This document shows, one piece after another, positions 43,656-55,459 of a stretch of DNA of 64,000 nt. The notes below the pieces were generated by a model. It had not been told where the DNA came from. It worked only from the letters and a program-made list of their open reading frames with translations, and searched no databases. Where the stretch lies: positions 110,165,702 to 110,229,701 of the forward strand of contig NC_044981.1 of the NCBI RefSeq assembly GCF_008728515.1, in the 5' to 3' direction. The position numbers and the translations under genes were made by a program. Position 1 is the first letter of the stretch, and each line of letters starts with the position of its first letter. Source of the stretch: Papio anubis. Taxonomy: Eukaryota > Chordata > Mammalia > Primates > Cercopithecidae.

Positions 43656-44138
43656 CTGTTTTCAAAATCTTAGGGGAAACTCAAAACTGATGCAGACCCA
43701 CTCTTTCTTTCAAGTGAGCTCCCAGTGAGACTCGCTATGGCAAACAGTGGACTGTGTGCTGGCAGTGGGCACAGGCTGATTTCCCAGCTCACTCCTGGAA
43801 ACCACCTCGCTCCTCCCTCCCACTGCTGGGCCCTCTCCATGTTCCTGTGCCCAGTCCCTCACCTCTCTATTAACTTTTGAACCTCTCCTCTCTGTTTCTA
43901 ACATCATCTACTCCTAGCTCAAGCTACTCCTATCTCTCTGAGACCCTACAGCCGCCTCCCACAGATCTGCATCCACCCACCCAACCTCCCCTCCTCCTGG
44001 CTGTCAGAATGACCTTTTTTTTTTCTTTTTAAGGATTTTACTTAATTAGCTTGATTTAATCATTCTACATTGTGTGAAAACATCATATCATACTCCATAA
44101 ATATATATGATAATTTGTCCATTAAAAATAATTTAATA

Positions 44139-44442
44139 CTTTTTTTTTTTTTTTTTTTTTGACACAGAACCTTGCTCTGTCACCCAGGCCAGAGTGCAGT
44201 GGCACGATCTCTTCTCACTGCAAACTCTGCCTCTCAGGTCCACACCATTCTCCTGCCTCAACCTCCCCAGTAGCTGGGACTACAGGTGCCCGCCACCACG
44301 CCCGGCTAATTTTTTTGTATTTTTAGTAGAGATGAGGTTTCATCATGTTAGCCAGGATGATCTCGATCTCCTGACCTCGTGATCTGCCCACCTCGGCCTC
44401 CCAAAGTGTTGGGATTACAGGCATGAGCCACCACACCTGGCC
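44139..44442 (-). mobile_element. AluY-like, antisense, inside L2
   Basis: Target-site duplication TAATTTAATA at 44129-44138 and 44443-44452, perfect over 10 bp. Confidence 0.95.
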
Positions 44443-44493
44443 TAATTTAATAATTTTTAAAAAGAAAAAAGAAAAGATTTTACTTAATTGTGA

Positions 44494-44787
44494 TTTTTTT
44501 TTTTTTGAGATGGAGTCTTGCTCTGTTGCCCAGGCTAGAGTGCAGTGGCGTGATCTCAGCTCACTGCAACCTCCGCCTCCCAGTTTCAAGCAATTCTCCT
44601 GCCTCAGCCTCCCAAGTAGCTGGGACTACAGGCACGTGCCACCATGCCCAGCTAATTTTTGTATTTTTAGTAGAGATGGGGGGTTCACTGTGTTGGCCAG
44701 TCTGGTCTCAAACTTCTGACCTTGTGATTTGCCAGCCTTGGCCTCCCAAAGTGCTGAGATTACAGGCATGAGCCACGGTGTCCTGCC
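44494..44787 (-). mobile_element. Alu, S-type, antisense, inside L2
   Basis: Target-site duplication AATTGTGA at 44486-44493 and 44788-44795. Confidence 0.95.
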
Positions 44788-45734
44788 AATTGTGAATGAT
44801 TTTAAACATTCAATCAAGTAAGCAAAATAATACAACAGACATGAAAATTTTATTGTATTATTCCCTTGGTTAAAGCCCTCAAGGGTTCTCACTGCTCTTA
44901 GGGAAAAGACCATGTGGCTTCTCAAGGTGGCATCCTGGTTCCACCTTTCCTGAGGATCTTACTCTGCTGTGCCATAGCCCATCTCCCCCTCCAGCCACTC
45001 CAGCACCACTGTGCTTCCCAGCATCTGTGCATGTGATATTTCCTCTCTCTGGATTTGTTTTCTTGTCCTCATCAGCTTACTCCTCACTAAAAAGAGTAAA
45101 ATCCTGGTCATTTGGTTCAATGTCACTCTCTTAGGAAAATCTCCACTGTCTGTCCAGGGCCAGGCCCCCAGTGACACGTTTTCATGGCACACTGTTGTTT
45201 TTCTTCCATGCTGTATCATCTCATTTAATTACACTCCTGTGAGTCGGGGACTACTGTTGCACTTTCGACTACTAGAATAGTATCTTACTCCCTGTAAGTG
45301 CCATGAGGGGAAGGACTGTGTCATGGCTATTTTGTTCATTGCTAATGTCTACCCATGGAAATTATGCCATTTAATAGTTATATTTTGGTTTCAATACTTG
45401 AGATTTATTCTTTCTTCAGAAAGCATGAGTCTTTTGCAGAACATGCCAAGAGAAGACACACACATAGCCAAAGGTGGCCTGACATTTTTTCCTTCCTGTA
45501 ACCAATTTCCTAGATGGAGATAAGAACACCCATGGGAAAACCAGAACCGACAAGGTTGTCCTGTGTTTGAAGGGAGGGAAGAGAGCTAAAAGAATAGATT
45601 GCTCTTTTGGTTGAGTCTCACCAGCTGTGGGGTTGGGGGTCAGAGATCTAAAACTGGAGCTCTTACGGCAATGTGTGGTCACTTCATAGCTCAAGTGAAA
45701 TTTTATTTTCTCTAGCAAGAACCCAAGGAGGTTC

Positions 45735-45935
45735 GTTTACCCTCTTTCATTTACTAGCTGGGTGGCCTGGAGCAATTTACTTAGTTTCTGTGCCTCCCTT
45801 TCCTCCCTTGCAAAGAGGGAATAAGCAGCATGACTTATCTCAAGTGATCGTTTTAAGGATAAAATGAGTTACTACTTATAAAGCTCTTAGCAATGCTTGA
45901 TTCATAGTAAATGCTCAATAAAAGTTAGCTAACAC
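45735..45935 (-). repeat. MIR SINE, antisense
   Basis: TTACTAGCTGGGTGGCCTGG, AAGGATAAAATGAGTTACTA and CATAGTAAATGCTCAATAAA are in reverse-complement MIR order. Confidence 0.85.
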
Positions 45936-46062
45936 TGTCACAACTTTTATTAGTTGTGAATAATAAAGGAGGAAATTAGCATGAACAAATGAAACATAAA
46001 TGGTAAAAAGTAAGGCCTTTTACTTATCAGCATAATTTTCATCCTTAAGCAGTTCTGTCAAG

Positions 46063-46278
46063 AATTACATGAGTAAATAAATCAAGAAAATAATATGATA
46101 CATGTAATATAATTACATATGAGTAAATAAATCAAGTAAATAGTATATGTAATATAATATATGTAATAAAAATCAAGTAAATAATAGAATACATGTAAAT
46201 AAAGTAAATAATATACTTGCATGTATAATCCATACAAGTAAATAATATATCAAGTAAATAATATAGTACACGTAAGTA
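46063..46278. repeat. Degenerate AT-rich minisatellite
   Basis: Several imperfect copies of a unit containing AATCAAGTAAATAATA and TACATGTAATA, about 20-60 bp apart, over roughly 215 bp. It lies about 240 bp upstream of exon 22. Confidence 0.8.
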
Positions 46279-46516
46279 GTCAATAAAGGATAACGAGGAG
46301 TTTGAGTAGCAATAGCAGCAGCAGTTTAGACTGAATAGGAGATTCTTCTTTTTGCTATTTGTACCGCTAGAGATTGTAAGTAAGTGGCCTAGAAATGCAG
46401 AGACCACTAGACCGAAGACCAGCTACTTCCTGAAATCAGAAATTCACTGTGCACTTTGAAAAAGCTTTGCGTTTTTTGACCATGGTGCTAAACCTACTTT
46501 TAAATCTTCCTTCTAG

Positions 46517-46671
46517 GGACAGATGTTAAAATTCAGCAGCATGGCTCCAGATTTAGACCGTCTAAATGAGCTTGGATATAGATTACCCTTGAATGATAAG
46601 GAAATCAAAAGGATGCAGAATCTGAACCGCCATTGGTCTCTGATCTCCTCTCAGACTACAGAAAGATTCAG
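46517..46671 (+). CDS. SYNE1: SYNE1 exon 22 of window, rod (first half of a split repeat)
   Basis: 155 bp encoding 51 codons plus AG of a split serine codon, from GQMLKFSSMA to SQTTERF. NLNRHWSLISSQT holds the tryptophan. The acceptor is CTTCCTTCTAG and the donor CAG|GTAGAG. Phase 0 in, 2 out. Confidence 0.97.
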
Positions 46672-46706
46672 GTAGAGTAAACAAGAGATGTCTTGGTTGC
46701 TCCAGT

Positions 46707-47109
46707 CGTCTTAGTCTGGTTTGTGCTGCTATGTCAAAATACCACAGAATGCGTAATTTATACAGAACAGAAATGTTGAACAATCTCACAGTTCTGGAGA
46801 CTGGGAAGTCCGCTGTCAATGTGCTAGCAGATTCAGTTGTCTGGTGTGGGCTTCTCTCTGCTTTCAAGAGGGCACCTTTTTGCTGCATCCTTAGGAGGGG
46901 AGGGTTACTGTGTCCTCACACAGTGAAAGGCAGAAGGGTAATGGTGCTGAACGCTGTGTGAATCCTCTTTTATAAGACCCTTAATCCCATTCACAGAGGA
47001 GTCCTCATGGCCTAATCACCGTGTAAAGGCTCTGCCTCAGAATATTACGAACATTCACCATTAAGTTTCATCACCTGAATTATGGAAGGGACACGTTCAC
47101 ACCATAGCA
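46707..47109 (-). mobile_element. MaLR (MST/MLT1-type) solitary LTR, antisense
   Basis: The order matches a reverse-complemented MST-type LTR: CGTCTTAGTCTG at one end, TCTCACAGTTCTGGAGACTG, then CCTCATGGCCTAATCACCGT, and TTCACACCATAGCA at the other. Flanks CCAGT (46702-46706) and CCAAT (47110-47114) fit a 5-bp target-site duplication. About 403 bp, no internal viral sequence. Confidence 0.85.
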
Positions 47110-47363
47110 CCAATGTGTCAATAGACTATAAGCCCATGACTTGTGTATGTTTCTAAATTCTGATCTTTCCCATAACACTGACAAAATTTGAACTAAAAGT
47201 GGGAAATTCAAATTGTAAAGTCGTTTCTCATGTTTAATGTACTAAATAGCACTTTAATCAGAAAACTCTTTTAAGTAAGAATATATTAAAAGTATATACA
47301 TAACTTTTATCATTTTTAAAAAGGTACATTTTAAACTTTATATTTTTTCAACTGTCTTTCTTC

Positions 47364-47674
47364 TTCTTTTTTTTTTTTTGTGTGTGTGTGTGTGTTGGAG
47401 TTTCATTCTTGTCACCCAGGCTGGAGTGCAAAGGCGCAACCTCGGCTCACTACAACATCCACCTCCCGGGTTTAAGCAATTCTCCTGTCTCAGCATACCA
47501 AGTAGCTGGGATTACAGGCATGCGCCACTGCACCCGGCTAATTTTTGTATTTTTAGTAGAGATGGGGTTTCACCATGTTGACCAGGCTGGTCTTGAACTC
47601 CTGACCTCAGGTGATCTGCGCTCCTTGGCCTCCCAAAGTGCTGGGATTACAGGCATGAGCCACCATAACCGGCC
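47364..47674 (-). mobile_element. Alu, S-type, antisense, with (GT)n in the tail
   Basis: Target-site duplication TCTTTCTTC at 47355-47363 and 47675-47683. The tail carries a GT repeat at 47381-47396. Confidence 0.95.
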
Positions 47675-47835
47675 TCTTTCTTCATTTTTAAAAAAACATT
47701 TTACCACCTAACATGAAAGCTTTGTGGTAGTCCAATGAGAATTGAGCACAGAGATTATTTAATCTAGTTTTATATGCTAGAGATATAAGAATAAGCAGCA
47801 AAATAACCATTGTTCTTTGCCCTTTGTTCTTTCAG

Positions 47836-47983
47836 CAAGTTGCAGTCATTTTTGCTACAACATCAGACTTTCTTGGAAAAATGTGAAACATGGATGGAGT
47901 TCCTAGTTCAGACAGAACAAAAGTTAGCAGTAGAGATTTCAGGAAATTATCAGCATCTTTTGGAACAGCAGAGAGCACATGAG
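47836..47983 (+). CDS. SYNE1: SYNE1 exon 23 of window, rod (second half of a split repeat)
   Basis: 148 bp. The first base completes serine (AG|C), then 49 codons run from KLQSFLLQHQ to EQQRAHE. CETWMEFLVQTEQKL is the first helix of a repeat. The acceptor is TTGTTCTTTCAG and the donor GAG|GTAAGT. The exon 22+23 pair encodes 101 residues. Confidence 0.97.
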
Positions 47984-48754
47984 GTAAGTTGTATCAGTAG
48001 ATTTGAGGGTAAGAAGAAATTTGTAGGCCCTTGGAAGATGCTATAAAATGCTGTGTGGGAGAATTAAAATCATGCCCTTTGCCCTGAGTGTCCAAATGCT
48101 TGCATCATTTTGCCTTCTTTCTTAAGCTTGAGGTTTTGATAACTTAATTATAAAAATGTAGTCCTATTCGCTGCTCTGATTGGGTATAAGCACATGTCAG
48201 CCTTCAGTTCCTTGTAAAGTATCATGCCAGAGTTGTGGTTAAAGGTTACTTACTCAAGACAGGCAAAGTTGGTGGAAAGTGTATAGATCGTTAGAAAATT
48301 TTCAATTGGGTTAGAGACTACTTTAATATTGCCAAGGTCAATTGCTTAAGAGACTATGCTTTGATCAAAAGTCTTTAAAAATGTTGTGAGCTTCAAAGAG
48401 CATATATGAATTTTATACCAGGAAATCAATCTATCAAATGTCTCTCCAGGTGTACCTCTTGATTATATTGCATTATAATTATTTCTGAAGAAACAAAGAG
48501 GGAGAAGAACTATATAAAAAGTAAATTAATAAATTTGCCCACTGTTAGTCCTTATGTTGCTGTTTACTGGTGTAACTAAGTTGGTCTGTGTGTTTATGAA
48601 TTATATGCATATGGAGAGATAAGTCTTACCTAAGAGAAAAGAAAAACAATTCAGAATTTTTTAAATAGAGAATTTAAAGATATCTAAGGTATTTTTAAAT
48701 CCAGTTTTATTGAGTTGACAGATGATGAAATAATAGAAAAAAACAGCAATGAGA

Positions 48755-49495
48755 TTGCATCTCACTCCCCCAAGGATGACTGTAATGAAAAAATAGCAAA
48801 TGTTGGTGAGGGTGTAAAGAAACTGGAACCCTAATACATTGCTGATGGGAATGTAATATGGTGAAGCTGCTTTGGAAAACAGTTAACATAGAGTTACCAT
48901 ATAGAGTTACATAGAGTTATAGCATAATCGTATAACCCAGCAATTCCCAGTATATCCTAGGTATATACTCAAGATAAATGAAAATATGTGTCCACACAAA
49001 AACTTATGTAAGTACATTGTTTATAGGAGCATTAGTCATAATAGCCAAAAGGTGAAAACAACCCAAATGTCCATCAACTGATAAATGGATAAATAAAATG
49101 TGATATGTCTATGTAATAGAATACTATTCACAATGAAAAGGAATAAAGTACTGATATATGTTGCAACATGTATGAACCTTGGAAACTTTATGCCAAGGGA
49201 AAGAAACCAGTCACAAAAGACTACATATTGCAAGATACCATTTGTATGAAATGTCCAGAATAAGTAATCCATAGACACATAAAATAGATCAGTGGTTGCT
49301 GAAGGCTGGAGGGTTGGGAGGAAATGGGGAATGATTGCTAATGAGGATGGACTTTCTTTTTGGGGCAATAAAAATTCTAAAATTGATTGTGGTCATGATT
49401 GTAAAGTCTGTAAATATAACAAACACCACTAAATTGAACATTTTAAATGAGTGAACTGTATGGTATGTAATTGTTGCTCGATAAAGCTGTTTAAA
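48755..49495 (+). mobile_element. L1 3' end (ORF2 tail plus 3' UTR), old L1M type
   Basis: Contains the familiar L1 run: TTGCTGATGGGAATGTAATA, TATAACCCAGCAATTCCCAG, CCCAAATGTCCATCAACTGA and CTGGAGGGTTGGGAGGAAATG. 5'-truncated, many frame breaks, no active ORF2. Confidence 0.92.
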
Positions 49496-49995
49496 AAACA
49501 GTAGAAATAATTAGAAGGATCTGCTGTTGAGTTTTTTTAAATAGTGAAATAAATTTATTAACCTGACTGAAACTTAAAAACAGTGAGTTTTAAAAGACAG
49601 AAAAAGACTAGGCTCTTTTTTTTTCTTTGACTTCTTTAAAGGCCCTGAGCTGTTCTCTATGTTTTGAATATGGACCATATTTTATACACAAAATAAACCA
49701 GAAAACAAATTGTGTGTTAATTTATTAGGTGTTTTTGAAAGAAAGGAGAGAAATATAATTCTACTTTTGTCACCTAGTTTTAGTAAACCAGACACTAAAC
49801 TTTATCTTTGAGTGTATCTTAATTGATAATTTAAAAATAAATGATTCCTAAACTGTAGGATTTCACACATTTTCTGATTCAGCTGGTGATAGCTTTCATA
49901 GTCTTGCTAACACTAGAATATTTGGAAAGTTATCAGAGAACCAGTCACTAAAATTAGGAACTCTAAAGTATGTTCTTCTTTTTTTAAAATTATAG

Positions 49996-50090
49996 TTGTT
50001 TCAAGCCGAGATGTTCAGTCGTCAGCAGATTTTGCACTCAATCATTATTGATGGGCAACGTCTTCTAGAACAAGGTCAAGTTGATGACAG
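49996..50090 (+). CDS. SYNE1: SYNE1 exon 24 of window, rod (first part of a split repeat)
   Basis: 95 bp encoding 31 codons plus AG of a split arginine codon, from LFQAEMFSRQ to GQVDD. It is the shortest complete exon in the window. The acceptor is TTTTTTAAAATTATAG and the donor CAG|GTAAGA. Phase 0 in, 2 out. A 3.3-kb intron follows. Confidence 0.97.
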
Positions 50091-50464
50091 GTAAGATCTT
50101 TGATAAATTATTATAAAGAAAGGTTCCAGTAAATTAATCATTTTCTTTTTAATGAGCAGATTAGAGGGCATATATCCAATCTTCCTGAGGCAATTGAACT
50201 GTGGTGGAGCCTCAGTAATTGGAGGAGAAACTTGTCTCAATCTCTGAAATAACTGAGTATTGAATCTTTTTAGAGAACTGCTATTATATTATATGAAGGG
50301 CATAGAGTAATTGGAAATCACCTAGCCAACCTTCACTAGTCATCTGTAGGAAATGGAATTAATGAATAGATCAGCATGAGCCATATCAATGACCTGTCAG
50401 TGGTTTGTAAACAGATGCTTCTAATATTCTCACATAATTACAGAATTTTTTTTTTTTTTGTAAA

Positions 50465-50650
50465 AGGAGCATAGAAATCACTAGCCCATCTTTCTTACTT
50501 ATAGATGAAAAACCTGAAATCCATAAATGTGAACAGATTTGACCAAGGTCGCAGAACTAAGTAGCAACAGAATCAGGCCTGGAGCTCATGTCTGGTTTTC
50601 AGTCAGTACTGGATCATACCAGCCAGCTTTCTCATGCCATGAGAATTCTT
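50465..50650 (+). repeat. MIR-like fragment
   Basis: TATAGATGAAAAACCTGAAAT, GACCAAGGTCGCAGAACTAAG and CAGAATCAGGCCTGGAGCTC fit MIR order. Confidence 0.65.
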
Positions 50651-51819
50651 CTGTGTTTGAAAATGGTTTGCTACCTTAAGTCAGATTACATGCCGCCTGA
50701 AATCTTTCTTCCTCTTCATTTACAATAGCAAATTATCTCTTTATTAAAATTGGAGAGGTAAAAATTTATCTTCTCCCCGGATTTATGGCAAGTGAAATGA
50801 CAATTTCATACTATATTTATATTTCCTGGAAACAATATTTACTTTATCTAATCTGTTTTCCATGGTGATATTTGAATATTAGCGTCATGTATTCTATTAC
50901 ATATGTATACCTTTCTCATATTTAGGAACCAGTAGTTGTGACTATAATTAACTTGATATTTTTTCAAAAAATAAAAAATAAATTACGTTTATTGAGAGTT
51001 TCGTCTTTAATGTTGTAGAAGCAATTTCAGTTTTAAGTGGATATTTCTTTGGAATTGCATAAAAGATCTTCATGGTTAAGCTTGGAACAACAAAATGTGA
51101 TATCATATTTATTCTATTTTAAGTAAGCCAAACTTAAATATGAGCTTTCCTGAGAATTTAAGGCCTTGAAAATAAAACAAATACAAATACAATTAACTTT
51201 TATCTTTTGCTTTATCATTTCTTAGCCAACTCTCTAACAATATTATAAATGTTTGAGTCATTAAGTAAAATAAAAATTAAATACTCACATGCAAGCCAGC
51301 ATCTATTAAATTTTAAATACTAACATTTAGGGAAAATACACCAAAGAGATGAAAATGGGAGGTTAGACTTGAGGATAAAGAATTTTGAAAGCTGAAGGAA
51401 AAAAAATCAGATTAGAACCTACTGACAATAAGAAGGCCCCAGATTGCAAGTGTATTGTGTTCTGAAAGTTAATTTGTGAGTTATGTTTTTTAGAGCTTCA
51501 AGTTCAGCACTGGGAACAATGTCATGTTTTAAGTAATTCCTCATGCTGGCAGGTAGTTTGGGACAGCTTGGTTGTATCAAGAGAGGGTGGGGAATCCTAG
51601 GAGGCCTTGGATGGTTACCTGATAGGGAAAGCAGGATTATATGGTATTCTCAGGTCCTGGAGTTGTACATTTTCTGCAATGACAGATGCTTGTAACTTTT
51701 AGGGAAGTATCATGAACCTAATTCATCACAATTGAATGCTACTGCATTGATTATATACAGCAGAATTTCCTTTCAAAAACAGAAGTCATCATCAAAATCT
51801 TAGTAGCTATCACATGAAT
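50651..51819. other. Intron 24, middle: no named repeat
   Basis: AT-rich sequence without a recognised element or exon. Confidence 0.4.
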
Positions 51820-51835
51820 TTTTTTATTTTATTTT

Positions 51836-51866
<31 letters not shown>

Positions 51867-52150
51867 TTGAGACAGTGTCTTACTCTTTCGCTCAGGTTAG
51901 AGTGAAGTGGCACTATCTCAGCTCACTGCAACCTCCACCTTCTGGGTTCAAGTGATTCTCCTACCTCAGCCTCCCAAATAGCTGGGATTACAGACACGTA
52001 CCACCACACCTGGCTAATTTTTGTATTTTTAATAGAGACGGGATTTCACCATGTTGGCCAGGCTGGTCTCAAGCTCCTGACCTCAAGTGATCCACCCACC
52101 TTGGCCTCCCAAGGTGCTAGGATTAAAGGCATGAGCCACCGGGCCCGGCC
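51820..52150 (-). mobile_element. Alu, S-type, antisense, with long (TTTA)n tail
   Basis: Tail of TTTA units at 51822-51867, then a full antisense Alu to GGGCCCGGCC. Confidence 0.95.
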
Positions 52151-53399
52151 CTTTATGGATCTATTTTTAAAATGAGAGGGCATGCGAAATTTTTTGCAGG
52201 GGCTTTATTTAGGACATTTTATTTTTAATGCTTGTTTTGTTGATGTTGACTGTATATTATTCATCTTTTGTTTAAGTTGAGTCATTAAATAAGTTTCTAG
52301 GACTAACAGCATATTTGGTTACAAAAATCAAAGTTTATAGTGGTTCTGGATAATAGGAAGTTTCGAGAAGATACAAGTTCAGAATAGTAAGTCCAATTCA
52401 AAGTTGCTTCTACCCTCAAGAGAAGAGGATAACGCAAAACTATTATAGTAGAGAAGTGCAAATATTCAGTATTTAGTATTAAAGTACAATATTACTTGCA
52501 CTTTATGTGTGAATAACACTGTAATCTACATAGAAACTCATTCTGTTTGATATAGGACAAACTCTTACTAGCCAGTTCTAGAGCCATAAGTTAAATATTA
52601 AATAAAACTTAATGAAGAACTACCTATATTTTTTTAAAGCTAGAAAACAGGTAAGAACACGTTAGAAGATCTGGTATTCTTTAGCCTGAACTTGAGAAAT
52701 CTTAAGGAAAATTTATTATTTCTAAATATATTAATGACATTTATATAGACTATGATAACAGGTTTTCATCTTTCTAAGAATAAAGTGAAGTCAGCCTACA
52801 ATGTAGAAGAGATAATTCAGATGAATGTGTGAAATGATTTGCTAAAAGTTGGGGCTATTTATTATGAGGGAATACTGAGAGAGTTTATGGAGTACAGTTT
52901 TTAAAAAATCTTTTTAAATCACATAGTTTGATTCCAGTGGCTTATGATTCGAACTGAAGACAGAGATTCTATATAAGCCTTGTCCACATGTTTTCCTGCA
53001 GTGTGGCCCACAAAACGACATCACCATCACGGGCTGCACGTGTTGCTATGGAGCTGCGTAGGATTTGCAGCTATTCCCATTGCATCTGCAGCTGTCCACT
53101 CCTCCCCTTTCATGCTTTCAGGGAGAGAGCGTGAAGGACAATGACCTTATTGTATATTTGCCTTCAACCTATGCTGAGACATGAAAACATTCACCATTTG
53201 CAAACACCGGTAGTTTAATTTAAAAAAATAATTACAATAGACCCAATAACCCAATAATAGATCATGGCATGATATTTGAAAACCACCACCCTAGATCACT
53301 TCTCAGGGCTTAGGGTTGTTGACAATGCATACATTGGCTGATTGCATAACTGCATCCAAGATAACAGTGTTTTTTACCATGTAATTATTTCTTCACTAG
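52151..53399. other. Intron 24, 3' part: largely unresolved
   Basis: The stretch 53000-53290 (CAGTGTGGCCCACAAAACGA ... TTTGAAAACCACCA) faintly resembles a MER5-type hAT element, too weakly to call separately. Otherwise nothing recognised. Confidence 0.35.
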
Positions 53400-53634
53400 G
53401 GATGAATTCAACCTGAAATTGACACTCCTCAGTAATCAGTGGCAGGGAGTGATTCGCAGGGCCCAGCAGAGGCGGGGGATCATTGACAGCCAGATTCGCC
53501 AGTGGCAACGCTATAGGGAGATGGCAGAAAAGCTTCGTAAATGGTTGGTTGAAGTGTCCTACCTCCCCATGAGTGGTCTCGGAAGTGTTCCTATACCACT
53601 GCAACAAGCAAGGACCCTCTTTGATGAAGTGCAG
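53400..53634 (+). CDS. SYNE1: SYNE1 exon 25 of window, rod (second part of a split repeat)
   Basis: 235 bp, the longest exon here. The first base completes arginine, then 78 codons run from DEFNLKLTLL to TLFDEVQ. It has tryptophan motifs LLSNQWQGVIRRAQ and QWQRYREMAEKLRKWL. The acceptor is TTCTTCACTAG and the donor CAG|GTAAGA. With exon 24 it makes 110 residues. Confidence 0.97.
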
Positions 53635-54102
53635 GTAAGATGCAAAACACAGTGTTCTCACACCTCTTAGGCATTTCCACCGTACACTTTACCTTCGCCT
53701 CGGTTTTTCAAAAGGACTCTAGAGTGACATTGCAACTGGGACAAACATTGTTCTCAAATGTCAACAGAAATACACAAAATGATTGCAATACAAAGCCCAT
53801 ATCTAATGGTGAAATGATAGTAAGCCCCGGCCTCTCACAAAAGCTTCTCACACTTCACACATTATGGCCTGCCACAGCTCACTAAATCCCAGCAGAGATG
53901 AAAAGGTAATGGCAAGGAAAGAAAAACTTCATGTTGCTTGCATACGTTTTATTCTTGAGCAATTTAAACACGTAACTTAAGTACTCCAAAGAAGACAGGA
54001 AGCCCTGTCCTGTTTGAGTTATTTGTTCATTTCCAGGTTGCCCCTTACCTTCGGGCTTCTGGCTTCTTAGACAGATACCTCCTATCATTCTAGTGAGTTC
54101 TT

Positions 54103-54140
54103 CCCAGTGTATCCAGTGTACCCAGTCAGTGTACCCAGTG
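54103..54140. repeat. Short tandem repeat of a ~13-bp unit
   Basis: Three imperfect copies of CCAGTGTACCCAGT-like units. Confidence 0.75.
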
Positions 54141-54689
54141 ACTCTTCCTTTAAAGTCACTGTTCTTTGGTTCCTTTCTCCTCCAGATTTCTCTGGGAGCC
54201 CTCATTCGCAGACATGACTTCAACTGCCCCCTACCAGCAGAGAAGGGGCATATCGGTATCTTCTGGTCATATTTACCTGCTGTACTTTCGACTCGTGTTT
54301 CCAACCACCTTTTGGGTTTATGTCTATGTGCATCACAGATGCCTTGTACCCTGTGGGTCCCAGCAGAACCTGTGATCTCTGGACCGACTATTCTCCCTTT
54401 CCCATCACACTTCCAGGAAGTGTCATCAGTCTAGGAATCCTAGAATAATTTGAGAGCTATACTTCTCCTTGTCTATCACTCCCTTATCTAATCTCCCCAA
54501 CTCTATATCCCTGCTGCCACTGCCTTGGTTAGGTACTCATGATTTCTTGCCCAGATAGACAGTAACTTCCTAATCTTAGTATATCCAGCACATACCCTTC
54601 TTCCATTCTACTTTTACTTGATTCCTGAATGCTTTTATTAAAACTTTAATCCAAACATCAGTATTCTTCTGTGAACCCCAGTCACTTTT

Positions 54690-55165
54690 AGTATAAAAAC
54701 CAAATTTCTGCAAGATGTGGTCTGGCCTCATCTACCACTCTCTCACATGCCGTCCACACTCCAGCCACTGAAAACCATATTTAGTTTCCTGAATCTATCA
54801 TATTTTTCTTATATAGTGAATGTGCGCATCCTCATTTCTCTGTCAGAAGGTGTCCTCTCCTCCACTCCTGATCACACTCATCTCACCGCACCAGGTCCTT
54901 CTTAATCTGGTGAAGTTCATGTCTCGCAAGACTCATTCAGCCTTTACTGCTTTGAGGAAGCCTCTCTGCCTCTTGATGCGCCCCCTGCTGGGTCAGATAT
55001 CCTTCTGTATTCCCAGGCATCAGTCTTAGAGAGTGATTCTTATTGCATCAATTGTACTTACCTTGGAGATAGAAACTAAGCCTGTCTCTATTGTATTCTC
55101 ACTCATTTATTCACTGGTGCATGCGTGTGCAAAGCACCACCACAATAAATGCTTGCTGGATGAAA
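54690..55165 (+). repeat. L2 3' region
   Basis: GTGGTCTGGCCTCATCTACCA, CACACTCCAGCCACTGAAAAC, TTTGAGGAAGCCTCTCTGCC and ACAATAAATGCTTGCTGGATG appear in L2 order. Confidence 0.85.
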
Positions 55166-55264
55166 GAGGGCATGCTATGCTCAGTTAGGGCCGTTTAAAA
55201 AGCCTTGTAGGAAGGAAACAATGAAAGAAAGAATGAGAAAATAAAAAGCTATGGTTCCTTTCAG

Positions 55265-55459
55265 TTCAAAGAAAAGGTGTTCCTGCGGCAACAAGGCAGC
55301 TACATCCTGACTGTGGAGGCTGGCAAGCAACTCCTTCTGTCTGCGGATAGTGGCGCTGAGGCCGCCTTGCAGGCCGAACTCACTGAAATCCAAGAGAAAT
55401 GGAAATCAGCCAGCGTGCGGCTGGAAGAACAGAAGAAAAAACTAGCCTTCTTGTTGAAA
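55265..55459 (+). CDS. SYNE1: SYNE1 exon 26 of window, rod
   Basis: Sixty-five codons, phase 0/0, from FKEKVFLRQQ to KLAFLLK. EKWKSASVRLEEQKKKL is strongly coiled. The acceptor is GGTTCCTTTCAG. The donor is AAA|GTAAGT, with A instead of G as the last exonic base, offset by a perfect intronic side. Confidence 0.97.

Larger units (their letters stand above)
43680..45370 (+). repeat. L2 LINE fragment split by two Alus
   Basis: The 5' part ends CTGTCAGAATGACC near 44012 (L2 consensus CCAGAGTGATC). After the Alus, the L2 order resumes with TTAAAGCCCTCAAGGGTTCTC, then CTCCAGCCACTCCAGCACCAC, then GCCATGAGGGGAAGGACTGTG. Removing 44139-44442 and 44494-44787 restores L2 colinearity. Confidence 0.75.

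Noticed and set aside
48755..49495. Active L1
   Set aside because: Only the diverged 3' end is present, with many disabling changes and no 5' UTR or ORF1.
53000..53290. MER5-type hAT element
   Set aside because: Only faint similarity at both ends and no convincing target duplication; left as unresolved sequence.
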